A stretch of DNA of 64,000 nucleotides from Thermoflavifilum sp. (GTDB taxonomy: Bacteria > Bacteroidota > Bacteroidia > Chitinophagales > Chitinophagaceae), in assembly GCA_023511875.1 (NCBI GenBank), contig JAIMAQ010000004.1:1-64000 (forward strand), read 5' to 3'. How positions within the stretch are numbered: position 1 is the stretch's first letter; the number at the start of each line of letters is the position of its first letter. A program made the position numbers and the translations under genes. The notes under the pieces are model-generated. The model ran no database searches. It saw nothing but the letters and a program-made list of their open reading frames with translations, and was not told the origin of the DNA. Of this stretch, positions 7,940-15,758 are shown piece by piece.

Positions 7940-9316
7940 CTATGGTTTTATGGATGTCGTACGTGTGGGTAGGGTGCTGACATATTTCAAGTCCATCCCA
8001 TCAAAATTACCTGAGCTCATGAGCAGCAGATTGGTTTCATGATAGTTTTGCTGTTTCAAGAAGCTAAGCAAATGATCTACGTGTTGAAATACGTGTAGAT
8101 TTTCATGTTGAAAGCTGAGCCTAATGTGTTCGGGGCTAAGGTTAGGCAGCCGTTTTAGGGCGAGGGCGTGAGGCGAATAAAATACTATGGCTATATCGGC
8201 TTCATCCATACAACCTGCATATTGGTTTTGGAATGAAGCTGAGAGGCTACTATAGGTGTGCAATTCCAAAACGGCGATCAGGCGGCGCGTGGGAAATTGG
8301 GTTCTTAATGCGTGTATGGTGGCCTTTACTTTTGATGGAGCATGAGCAAAATCGCGATAAATGGCTGTGTGTGGGTATTCGGCAATGAGTTCTAGCCTTC
8401 GGCTAGCTCCAGTGAAGCTACTAATGGCACGCAAAAAATCCTCGTCGTCTACGTCCAATAACGCACATACTTTTCGGGCTGCTTGTAAGTTGAGCAAATT
8501 ATGTTCACCGAAAATACGGAGAGCATATTGATGTTGTTGGGTGTGCACAAAGGTTATTCCTTTTTCTATTGACCACTTAGGAAAGCCGTATCCAATTCGT
8601 TGTAAATCGGTACGTGGGCACTCGTTTACCAGCTTCACTACCTGTTCATCTGTCTCGTTGTAGATAAGTGTGCCTTCGGGTTGTATCACTTCAATAAATT
8701 GCTGAAACTGTTGGAGGTAGCTTTCCCAGGTGGGAAACACGTTGATATGATCCCAAGAAATACCACTGATGACGGCAATATGTGGCTTGAGTAGATGAAA
8801 CTTCGGTCTAGGATCGAGAGCCGATGCAGGGTATTCATCGCCTTCACAAACGATCACGGGTGCATCACTGAGTTGAACATGAGTAGGAAAGCCAGGGATA
8901 GAGGCTCCTACAAGGTAATCAAACGTACGGCCACAAGCCTTCAGTACGTGCATAATCATGCCGGTAATGGTGGTTTTACCATGGCTACCTCCTATCACTA
9001 CACGCGTTTTATGGCAACTTTCCCGGGCAATAAATTCTGGAAACGAATAAATGTTTAGCTGCAGCGCACGAGCTTTTTGTAATTCAGGGTTATCCTTGCG
9101 CGCGTGCATGCCTACAATCACGGCATCTAACTGTGGAGAAATCTTTTCTGGAAACCATCCCAATCGGGTGGGTAATAGGCCAGCAGCCAGCAAATTGCTT
9201 TTTGCAGGGTCAAAGATTTCATCGTCGCTGCCTGAAACCTCGTGCCCTTTTTGTTTCAAGGCAATAGCCAGCTGATGCATGATGCTGCCTCCGATGGCGA
9301 TAAAATGTATTTTCAC
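7940..9316 (-). CDS. mpl: UDP-N-acetylmuramate:tripeptide ligase Mpl
   Basis: Mpl joins recycled L-Ala-gamma-D-Glu-meso-DAP to UDP-MurNAc and so returns cell-wall peptide to peptidoglycan synthesis. The 458-residue Mur ligase has an N-terminal Rossmann-like domain (IHFIAIGGSIMHQLA), the Mpl-type segment VIVGMHARKDNPEL, the ATP loop GGSHGKTTITGM, and the central SGISWDHINVF and EHNLLNL motifs. The GMHARKDNPEL region and the GGSIMH loop separate it from MurC. It lies about 3 kb from the amino-sugar kinase and murQ genes, consistent with wall recycling in this region. Confidence 0.9.
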   Translation of the reverse strand: MKIHFIAIGGSIMHQLAIALKQKGHEVSGSDDEIFDPAKSNLLAAGLLPTRLGWFPEKISPQLDAVIVGMHARKDNPELQKARALQLNIYSFPEFIARESCHKTRVVIGGSHGKTTITGMIMHVLKACGRTFDYLVGASIPGFPTHVQLSDAPVIVCEGDEYPASALDPRPKFHLLKPHIAVISGISWDHINVFPTWESYLQQFQQFIEVIQPEGTLIYNETDEQVVKLVNECPRTDLQRIGYGFPKWSIEKGITFVHTQQHQYALRIFGEHNLLNLQAARKVCALLDVDDEDFLRAISSFTGASRRLELIAEYPHTAIYRDFAHAPSKVKATIHALRTQFPTRRLIAVLELHTYSSLSASFQNQYAGCMDEADIAIVFYSPHALALKRLPNLSPEHIRLSFQHENLHVFQHVDHLLSFLKQQNYHETNLLLMSSGNFDGMDLKYVSTLPTRTTSIKP

Positions 9317-9446
9317 AGATTCAGTAAAATTTCCTGTACAGATATACTAAAAGTTCAGCCTATACGTTTCAAATAAAAACCCCAAAGGGACTATTGGTTG
9401 CTGACAAAAATATAACAAATTTGGATTAACCCTTAAACATAAACCT

Positions 9447-9587
9447 ATGAAAAAGTATTTACCCATCCTGATTAGTCTATTGCTGCTCATGGGCATTGCC
9501 TTGATGAGTTCTTGTAGCTCGTCTCGAATGATTGGATGTCCTTCGCGGATTACGATCACCCATCCCGCATCTACCCCCCAATCCTGA
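9447..9587 (+). CDS. Small putative lipoprotein, 46 residues
   Basis: An ATG at 9447 opens a 46-codon frame ending in TGA at 9585-9587. The product begins MKKYLPILIS, has a strongly hydrophobic segment up to residue 20, and a lipobox-like MSSC with the cysteine at residue 23 followed by SSSR. A second cysteine lies in a GCPS motif. It looks like a tiny cell-envelope lipoprotein. The codon pattern, lysine-rich start and typical small-lipoprotein layout support a real gene, but no function can be named. It sits divergently from mpl and upstream of ubiX. Confidence 0.65.
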   Translation: MKKYLPILISLLLLMGIALMSSCSSSRMIGCPSRITITHPASTPQS

Positions 9588-9676
9588 TAGGACTCTCTAC
9601 GCATTATTGCCTTGTAGCTGATGAACGCAGTCGGTAAGGAGAGGTAATGTAATTATGTTAAATCCCTCATAAATAG

Positions 9677-9684
9677 TAGGTTTG
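9677..9684 (+). promoter_or_regulatory. Bacteroidota -7 element (TAGGTTTG)
   Basis: TAGGTTTG matches TAnnTTTG exactly and ends 18 bp before the TTG start codon of ubiX. It would give a short leader. No clear TTG is seen at -33. Confidence 0.45.
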
Positions 9685-9702
9685 TTGTAAACTTTCGTTG
9701 CT

Positions 9703-10257
9703 TTGAAGTTAGTTATTGCGGTTACTGGTGCCAGCGGGGCGATTTATGCTCGCCTTTTGATCGAAAAATGCATGCAGCTATCTGCACAGTTGGAGCGAGT
9801 AGATTTGGTGTGGAGCAAGAATGCTTATACCGTTTGGGAAGCCGAGTTGGGGAATCAAGATTACAAGCGCTTTCCGTTTCGCACTTTTGATGTACAAGAT
9901 TTTCAAGCACCATTTGCTTCTGGCTCTGCTCGATACGAGGCGATGGTGATTTGCCCGTGTTCAATGGGCACTTTGGGGCGTATTGCACAGGGAATTTCGG
10001 GAGATCTGATCACGCGGGCAGCAGATGTGATGTTGAAAGAACGTCGGAAGCTCATTTGCGTGATTCGCGATATGCCATATAATCTTATTCATATTGAAAA
10101 TATGAAACGCGTTACTGAGGCTGGTGGCATCATTTGTCCGGCTAGTCCATCGTTTTACAGTAGACCGACAAACCTTGAGGAGCTCGCCACTACAGTGGTA
10201 GATAGGGTATTGGATCTATTGGGATTAGATCATCAAACCTTTCGTTGGGGAAGTTAG
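9703..10257 (+). CDS. ubiX: Flavin prenyltransferase UbiX
   Basis: UbiX makes prenylated FMN, the cofactor of UbiD-type decarboxylases, from FMN and dimethylallyl phosphate. The 184-residue protein carries the flavin-binding start AVTGASGAIYA, the CPCSMGTLGRIAQG loop, and the late RDMPYNLIHIENM segment typical of the family. The only start that includes the N-terminal strand is a TTG at 9703, placed 18 bp after a good -7 element. No ubiD is visible nearby. It is followed closely by aroQ, suggesting cotranscription. Confidence 0.93.
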   Translation: MKLVIAVTGASGAIYARLLIEKCMQLSAQLERVDLVWSKNAYTVWEAELGNQDYKRFPFRTFDVQDFQAPFASGSARYEAMVICPCSMGTLGRIAQGISGDLITRAADVMLKERRKLICVIRDMPYNLIHIENMKRVTEAGGIICPASPSFYSRPTNLEELATTVVDRVLDLLGLDHQTFRWGS

Positions 10258-10268
10258 TTTATCTAAAT

Positions 10269-10700
10269 ATGTTGAAAATAACCATCATTAATGGTCCCAA
10301 CCTCAATTTGTTGGGCAAGCGAGAGCCGGAGATTTATGGTAGCTTGAGTTTTGAGAAATATCTCCAGCAATTGCGTGAACGTTTTCCCCATATTGACCTG
10401 CAATATGTGCAGAGCAATGAAGAAGGGAAATTGATAGATGCCCTGCATGAAGCAGGCTTTACTCGAGATGGCATTTTACTAAATGCGGGTGGGTATAGCC
10501 ATACCTCTGTAGCATTGCGCGATGCGATTGCCAGTATTTCAGCTCCTGTGGTGGAGGTGCATATCAGCAATATCTTTGCCCGTGAACCTTTCCGTCATCA
10601 TTCCTTGATCAGCGCTGTATGTAAAGGTTCCATTGTAGGTTTGGGCCTTGAAGGATATGCTTTGGGCATCATGTATTTTATTGGGCAAGTCTCTGCTTAA
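10269..10700 (+). CDS. aroQ: Type II 3-dehydroquinate dehydratase AroQ
   Basis: AroQ dehydrates 3-dehydroquinate to 3-dehydroshikimate in the shikimate pathway. The 143-residue protein is full length for type II enzymes. It shows NGPNLNLLGKREPEIYG with the catalytic arginine and tyrosine, the NAGGYSHTSVALRDA motif with the asparagine and histidine of the active site, and EVHISNIFAREPFRHHS. The ATG at 10269 is preferred over one eight codons upstream because the family start MLKITIINGPN follows directly. It lies 11 bp after ubiX and converges with the S41 protease gene. Confidence 0.96.
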   Translation: MLKITIINGPNLNLLGKREPEIYGSLSFEKYLQQLRERFPHIDLQYVQSNEEGKLIDALHEAGFTRDGILLNAGGYSHTSVALRDAIASISAPVVEVHISNIFAREPFRHHSLISAVCKGSIVGLGLEGYALGIMYFIGQVSA

Positions 10701-10704
10701 ATCG

Positions 10705-12333
10705 TTACGGCTTTGAAGGCATGAGCTGCAAAGCTTTTTGTACGGCAGCACTATTCAAAGCGCGCACAGCATCATATCCTTCTATACCCCATACGATGCG
10801 GGCTAGATTGGCTTTAAGCTCTGCAAGCACATAGTTTTTATCGTGTTCATTGAAGCCACGTGGTGCAGCTAAACCCTCATGTGCACACATCCGTAAAAAT
10901 TGGGTATAATCGTTGTCATGCCAATGAAAGCCTTCTGCGAATTTTTGCCAGTTGAGATAAGCATCGATGGAGGCTTTATGCGTGAGATAATACTGCAAGG
11001 CAAAATATTGAAACAAGCCAAGATGATAGGCATGGGCAATGAAAGGTTGAATCATGGCAGAGTCGAGCGGGACAAATATGTCTGGGGTGATTCCGCTTTC
11101 GGCGTAAACGATTCGTTTTCGGATTTGGGTGAAATATGGCGTGGTATCACGCAAATGAATGCTATCGCGCGAAAACATCTCACCATCGGTATAGCGATGC
11201 CAAATATCCTCGTCGTACGCATCAAAGCTAGTGTCTTGTGCATAAGGCTTTTGGATACAGCGACCCGATGGAAGATAATAACGAGCTACCGTGAGGCGAA
11301 TAGCGCCACCATTGGGAAGGGTATATTGTTCTTGGACTAAGCCTTTGCCAAAAGTACGGCGCCCCACAATGGTTGCCCGATCCCAGTCTTGCAAGATGCC
11401 AGCCAAGATTTCGCTGGCTGAGGCCGAATTTTCATTGACTAAAACGGCGAGGGGCCCTTTATCGAAGATGCCTCCATCGGAGCTGTAATAATCTTCACGC
11501 GGGTAGTGCAATCCTTCAGTGTACAGCATTAGCTTTCGCCCCGGTAAGCATTCATCGGCAATATGTAGTGCCGCATCCATATAACCCCCCGGGTTATCGC
11601 ACAGGTCAAGGATTAACTGTTGCATGCCACGTTGTTTGAGACTATCTACAGCATGTTTCCAATCAGGATAAGTATCGGCTCCAAACACACTTAAGCGAAC
11701 GTACCCTGTGTGGGCGTTTATTAAGAAAGCTGCTTCTACGCTCGATGTGGGGATAGCCCCTCTCTTTAAACTAACCCGAATCGGTTGAACTTTGCCGGGT
11801 CTTTTAATCAGCAAGAGGAGCGAAGAGCCAACAGGCCCACGTAATAGATCCTGTATTTGGTCGATGCTCAACGAATGATCAGTTAATGGCTGCTGATTGG
11901 CTTGTAGAAAGGCATCGCCCGGCTGGATGCCTGCCTGTGCAGCTGGTGTGCCAGGGATGACGTGCAAAACCAAGAGCGTATCGTGCCAGAGCATGTACTC
12001 AATACCCACTCCTCCAAAGTTAGCAGCCAACTCGGCGTTGACATCGGGTAATTCTTGTGGAGGAATGTATACTGAATGCGGGTCAAGGTGTTGCAAAATG
12101 GCCGATATTGCTGCATTTTTTAGCAGGCTGTCGTTTACCGAATCTACGTAGCGAGTCTTCACCAACTGCAAGATTGCATCAATGCTTCCTGGACGGCTGA
12201 GAAAAAGAGAAACTCCGTGATGGGGAACTCGATAAGTATCGCGCAGCTTAAAGCCGATAAACATGCCTAAAGCCAGTACTACCGATAAGATTAACGGTAA
12301 AAAGACCTGAAGTTTTTTAGACGATGGTTTCAT
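10705..12333 (-). CDS. S41 carboxyl-terminal processing protease
   Basis: A periplasmic CtpA/Prc-type serine protease of 542 residues. It has an N-terminal membrane anchor (about residues 9-27), a helical region, a PDZ domain around 105-190 (NFGGVGIEYM and PAAQAGIQPGD), and the S41 catalytic domain. The serine-lysine dyad is S305 in ENSASASEI and K330 in RRTFGKGLVQ, the standard 25-residue spacing. A C-terminal extension of about 170 residues is common in Bacteroidota members. The ATG at 12333 is chosen; an upstream TTG would add five residues. It ends 4 bp after convergent aroQ. Confidence 0.93.
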   Translation of the reverse strand: MKPSSKKLQVFLPLILSVVLALGMFIGFKLRDTYRVPHHGVSLFLSRPGSIDAILQLVKTRYVDSVNDSLLKNAAISAILQHLDPHSVYIPPQELPDVNAELAANFGGVGIEYMLWHDTLLVLHVIPGTPAAQAGIQPGDAFLQANQQPLTDHSLSIDQIQDLLRGPVGSSLLLLIKRPGKVQPIRVSLKRGAIPTSSVEAAFLINAHTGYVRLSVFGADTYPDWKHAVDSLKQRGMQQLILDLCDNPGGYMDAALHIADECLPGRKLMLYTEGLHYPREDYYSSDGGIFDKGPLAVLVNENSASASEILAGILQDWDRATIVGRRTFGKGLVQEQYTLPNGGAIRLTVARYYLPSGRCIQKPYAQDTSFDAYDEDIWHRYTDGEMFSRDSIHLRDTTPYFTQIRKRIVYAESGITPDIFVPLDSAMIQPFIAHAYHLGLFQYFALQYYLTHKASIDAYLNWQKFAEGFHWHDNDYTQFLRMCAHEGLAAPRGFNEHDKNYVLAELKANLARIVWGIEGYDAVRALNSAAVQKALQLMPSKP

Positions 12334-12398
12334 CTGATGTGAAATCAATTATCTTGCATAACGATTTTGGCGTTTCACCTTGCCCATGGGCAGGCAAT

Positions 12399-12450
12399 AA
12401 CAGAGAATACAAATTTGCCTGAAATGAGCAAAATTAGGGGATTCTCTGTT
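12399..12450. promoter_or_regulatory. Widely spaced perfect inverted repeat upstream of the amino-sugar kinase
   Basis: AACAGAGAAT (12399-12408) and ATTCTCTGTT (12441-12450) are perfect inverted complements, centre to centre 42 bp, close to four helical turns. The pair lies in the 125-bp divergent region, 9 bp before the kinase start at 12459. A perfect palindrome TGCCCATGGGCA lies just upstream at 12381-12392. This arrangement resembles a pair of operator half-sites, but no regulator gene is adjacent. Confidence 0.4.
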
Positions 12451-12458
12451 CTACGCTT

Positions 12459-13346
12459 ATGTTAAAATTCATGAGTATGGACGATTCACCAAGTATTTTA
12501 ATTGCCGATAGTGGATCTACGAAGGCCGACTGGTGTTTGTTGCACAAGGGGCTGCCCCATTATTACAGCACATCAGGAATTAGTCCTTATCTGCTCACGG
12601 CTTCTCGTATTAAGGAAATTATTCAATTGGAGCTGATTGCACGCCTACCTAGGGGTATCAAGATTTCTAAAATCTATTTTTACGGAACAGGATGTGCAGC
12701 GCCACAAAATCAGCGGCTCATGCAGGAATTGTTTGCGCAAATTTTCCCTCAAGCAAACGCAGAAGTGCATACCGATCTGGTTGGGGCTGCTCGAGCTGCT
12801 TGTGGGCAATCGGCAGGAGTAGTGGCCATTTTGGGCACTGGCTCAGGATTGTGTTATTACGAGCAAGGCGAGATCGTGAAATACAGACCCGGGTTGGGAT
12901 ATATCTTGGGCGACGAGGGCAGTGGTACCTACTTAGGGAAAAAAGTGCTTCAATATTATTTGTATGATATTTTTGATGATGACCTTCGGGAAGCTTTTGA
13001 AGAAACCTATCATGAAACACGCGAAAATATTTTAGAAAAAGTATATCGCCAGCTTACGCCCAATACTTATTTGGCTTCATTTTCCAAATTTTTGAGCCAA
13101 CATCGCGGCCATTATATCGTTGAAAATATCATTGAAGACGGGTTAAATGATTTCTTTTTCTATCATGTATTTAAATACAAAGAAAGCTGGACCAGCCCCG
13201 TGCATTTTGTTGGTGGAGTGGCTTGGGCTTATCAAGATGTGCTACAAGAAATTTGCATTTTAAATGAATTGCAGATTGGCCGAATCTTGCATAAACCTAT
13301 CGAAGGTCTAGTGGCCTACCACCAGGCAAGTATTTTACAATCTTAA
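12459..13346 (+). CDS. BadF/BcrA-type amino-sugar kinase (GlcNAc/MurNAc kinase-like)
   Basis: A 295-residue ASKHA-fold ATPase of the N-acetylglucosamine kinase type. It has a phosphate loop LIADSGSTKADWCLL, the middle motif GTGCAAPQNQRLM, the phosphate-2 segment VVAILGTGSGLCYY and the family signature GYILGDEGSGTYLGKK. The gene directly precedes murQ, which acts on MurNAc-6-phosphate, so phosphorylation of MurNAc or GlcNAc from turned-over cell wall is the likely job (inference from context). Alternative ATGs lie four and six codons downstream. A perfect inverted repeat precedes the start. Confidence 0.85.
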   Translation: MLKFMSMDDSPSILIADSGSTKADWCLLHKGLPHYYSTSGISPYLLTASRIKEIIQLELIARLPRGIKISKIYFYGTGCAAPQNQRLMQELFAQIFPQANAEVHTDLVGAARAACGQSAGVVAILGTGSGLCYYEQGEIVKYRPGLGYILGDEGSGTYLGKKVLQYYLYDIFDDDLREAFEETYHETRENILEKVYRQLTPNTYLASFSKFLSQHRGHYIVENIIEDGLNDFFFYHVFKYKESWTSPVHFVGGVAWAYQDVLQEICILNELQIGRILHKPIEGLVAYHQASILQS

Positions 13347-13427
13347 GGATCAATGCAATAAGCTAGTATTTGCTTAAACAGACTTGTATCTTCACACCCA
13401 ATTTGTAACCTATTCCATTTGATCGTT

Positions 13428-14264
13428 ATGGCTAAATTTGTTAAGATCACCGAACAGCCCTCTCCGCATCGACATCTAGAACAATTAAGTATCCGAGAAT
13501 TGCTGATTCGCATCAATGAAGAAGATAAAAAAGTACCTTTTGCAGTGGAAAAAGCTATTCCAGAGATTGAGGCGCTCGTGGCAGCTATTACCGATAAGAT
13601 GCTGGCTGGCGGTAGATTATTTTATTTGGGTGCGGGTACTAGTGGCCGACTGGGTATTGTAGATGCATCGGAATGCCCCCCTACTTTTGGTGTATCACAT
13701 GGGCTGGTCATTGGATTGATTGCTGGAGGTGATCAAGCCATTCGTAAAGCTGTGGAACATGCGGAAGACGATCCCGACCAGGGCTGGCGCGATCTACAAG
13801 CCTATCAAGTGTCTAACAAAGATGTGGTAGTCGGCATTGCTGCTAGTGGCACCACGCCCTATGTGGTGGGTGGACTTAGGCATTGCCAGGAGCATGGCAT
13901 TACTACAGGATGCATCACCTGCAACCCGGGTGCCCCGCTCACCGAGGTGGCCGACTATCCCGTAGTAGTCGTGGTAGGCCCCGAATTTATCACTGGCAGT
14001 ACGCGCATGAAAAGCGGTACTGCACAAAAGCTGGTACTCAACATGATTTCGACTACAGTGATGATTCAGCTTGGAAGAGTGGAAGACAATAAAATGGTGA
14101 ATATGCAACTCACCAATGAAAAATTAATTGATCGAGGTGTACGCATGGTAATGGAAAAAACAGGCATACACGATTATTCATACGCCAAATCGATGTTATT
14201 GGCTCATGGCAGCGTAAAAAAAGCCATAGAAGCGATCAGTCAGCAAATGCCCTTTCCCCGATGA
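13428..14264 (+). CDS. murQ: N-acetylmuramic acid 6-phosphate etherase MurQ
   Basis: MurQ removes D-lactate from MurNAc-6-phosphate to give GlcNAc-6-phosphate during cell-wall recycling. The 278-residue cytoplasmic SIS-domain protein has the ITEQPSP start typical of MurQ, the sugar-phosphate loop GAGTSGRLGIVDASECPPTF with the catalytic glutamate, and the conserved TGSTRMKSGTAQK and NMQLTNEKL segments. The ATG at 13428 is used rather than a TTG three codons upstream. It follows the amino-sugar kinase by 81 bp on the same strand, so the two steps are probably coregulated. Confidence 0.95.
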   Translation: MAKFVKITEQPSPHRHLEQLSIRELLIRINEEDKKVPFAVEKAIPEIEALVAAITDKMLAGGRLFYLGAGTSGRLGIVDASECPPTFGVSHGLVIGLIAGGDQAIRKAVEHAEDDPDQGWRDLQAYQVSNKDVVVGIAASGTTPYVVGGLRHCQEHGITTGCITCNPGAPLTEVADYPVVVVVGPEFITGSTRMKSGTAQKLVLNMISTTVMIQLGRVEDNKMVNMQLTNEKLIDRGVRMVMEKTGIHDYSYAKSMLLAHGSVKKAIEAISQQMPFPR

Positions 14265-14382
14265 TCATCAGGCTTATTCGATTTTTCCCTTTTATCTTTA
14301 AACTCCGCATTTTATTAACTTGCAGATACATTCACCCAAATCATTAGCTTGGGTGCAACGCAAGGAAAGGAGGGGTAAGATC

Positions 14383-14949
14383 ATGCACGACATCGAACCA
14401 TTTTATAACTGGAGACATTTATATGTAGCAGAAGAGGATGAATTTTCTGTATTTTACGGACGACAACACGATGAATTTCATTTTACGCACACCGTATATA
14501 ACTATTACATTCATCCACAATGGGATGCATTTGGTTCCGCCAATCTATATCTAAAAGTATTGTTTGCCGATTATGATTTTAATTATGCCATCATCGAAAT
14601 GATGGGTGAATGGAACGATTGTATTGAAAACGATATTATGATTTTGAAGAGGAGGGTTATTGATCACATGATTGCTCATGGAATCTACAAATTTATTTTG
14701 ATCACTGAAAACATTTTCAATTTCCATGCATCAGACGATTGTTATTATCAAGAGTGGTGGGAAGATGTACAAGATAAGGGTGGATGGATAGCTGTACTCA
14801 ATATGCCCGAATTTGTGTTACAGGAATTTCATCGTATTCATTTACATCATTATGTACAACTCCTTCAGCAAGATAGCTGGCGCACTTTTCAACCGCAGCA
14901 TTTATTTCATTTTGTAGACAACCAAATCCTGAAAATGATTTCCCGTTGA
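14383..14949 (+). CDS. Conserved-looking protein of unknown function, with an SD-like leader
   Basis: I do not recognise this 188-residue protein. It is rich in aromatic residues and histidine, with stretches such as FYNWRHLYVAEEDEFS and DDCYYQEWWED. It has no signal peptide or membrane segment, so it is probably cytoplasmic. The longer in-frame start at 14320 is less likely. The ATG at 14383 is preceded by the purine-rich run ggaaaggaggggtaag at a suitable distance, an unusually good Shine-Dalgarno sequence for this lineage. It lies between murQ and the succinate dehydrogenase genes. Confidence 0.7.
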   Translation: MHDIEPFYNWRHLYVAEEDEFSVFYGRQHDEFHFTHTVYNYYIHPQWDAFGSANLYLKVLFADYDFNYAIIEMMGEWNDCIENDIMILKRRVIDHMIAHGIYKFILITENIFNFHASDDCYYQEWWEDVQDKGGWIAVLNMPEFVLQEFHRIHLHHYVQLLQQDSWRTFQPQHLFHFVDNQILKMISR

Positions 14950-15013
14950 ACGCAAACCTTATATTTTTACCTATCAAAAGCAAATTTTCTTTTCTTTTTC
15001 AGGGTTCATGCTG

Positions 15014-15021
15014 TAATTTTG
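15014..15021 (+). promoter_or_regulatory. Bacteroidota -7 element for sdhCAB (TAATTTTG)
   Basis: TAATTTTG matches TAnnTTTG and lies 54 bp upstream of the sdhC ATG at 15076. A start site shortly downstream would exclude the longer in-frame start at 15019. The -33 region is T-rich without an exact TTG. Confidence 0.5.
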
Positions 15022-15075
15022 ATCGCTTTTTTACAAGAGTTCTTGTATTCGGATCACTCAAATATCCTGCAGATT

Positions 15076-15744
15076 ATGAAATGGCGTCAACTTTTTATTT
15101 CCCCTGTGGGTAGGAAGATTGTGATGGCCTTCACGGGTTTATTTCTGATCTTGTTTTTAGTTGTACACGTGACCATCAATGCCTGTATTTTTTTAAATGA
15201 TCATGGGAAAACATTCAATGCAGTAGCCCATTTTATGGGAACGAATATTTTGATTCATTTCTTAGAAATTGGCTTGTTTGTAGGATTCATTTTGCATATT
15301 ATTCAAGGTTGGATGATCTGGGCAAGTAATAGCAAAAAACGCCCTGTCAAATATGCCGTATGGGGTGCCAGTGCCAATAGCCATTGGTATTCCCGTTCAA
15401 TGGGACTTTTAGGTACGCTTATCTTCATTTTCTTAGTCATTCATTTAGCTAATTTTTGGGTGCCCAATCGATATCATTATATCACCCAAGGGGAGGAATT
15501 AAATTTATTTGAACGCATGAAATTGATTTTTAGTTCGCCTATCATTGTGCTTATTTATTTGGGTGGATTGGTATCGCTATCTTATCATTTGATGCACGGC
15601 TTTCAAAGCGCATTTCGAACGTTTGGTATGAATTCCAAAAGATATATTCCTATTGTGAGAGGCATTGGGATAGCCTTTGCGATTATCGTTCCAGTATTGT
15701 TTGCACTGATGCCCATACTGGTATATTTGAAAGTGATTTCATGA
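15076..15744 (+). CDS. sdhC: Succinate dehydrogenase/fumarate reductase cytochrome b subunit
   Basis: The membrane anchor of complex II, 222 residues with five transmembrane helices. It is the single-anchor diheme type found in Bacteroidota. Histidines in helix positions such as LVVHVTINA, FILHIIQGW, LVIHLANFW and YHLMHGFQ are candidate heme ligands. The conserved opening KWRQLFISPVGRKIVMAFTG and HSRSMG-like segment (HWYSRSMG) agree with the Bacteroidota SdhC family. It lies 14 bp upstream of the flavoprotein gene and starts a three-gene operon. Confidence 0.93.
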   Translation: MKWRQLFISPVGRKIVMAFTGLFLILFLVVHVTINACIFLNDHGKTFNAVAHFMGTNILIHFLEIGLFVGFILHIIQGWMIWASNSKKRPVKYAVWGASANSHWYSRSMGLLGTLIFIFLVIHLANFWVPNRYHYITQGEELNLFERMKLIFSSPIIVLIYLGGLVSLSYHLMHGFQSAFRTFGMNSKRYIPIVRGIGIAFAIIVPVLFALMPILVYLKVIS

Positions 15745-15758
15745 TTAAAATTTGACCT

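Noticed and set aside
9347-9604. Minus-strand 85-codon frame between mpl and ubiX
   Set aside because: It overlaps the better-supported plus-strand lipoprotein gene and has no signal peptide, domain or suitable spacing.
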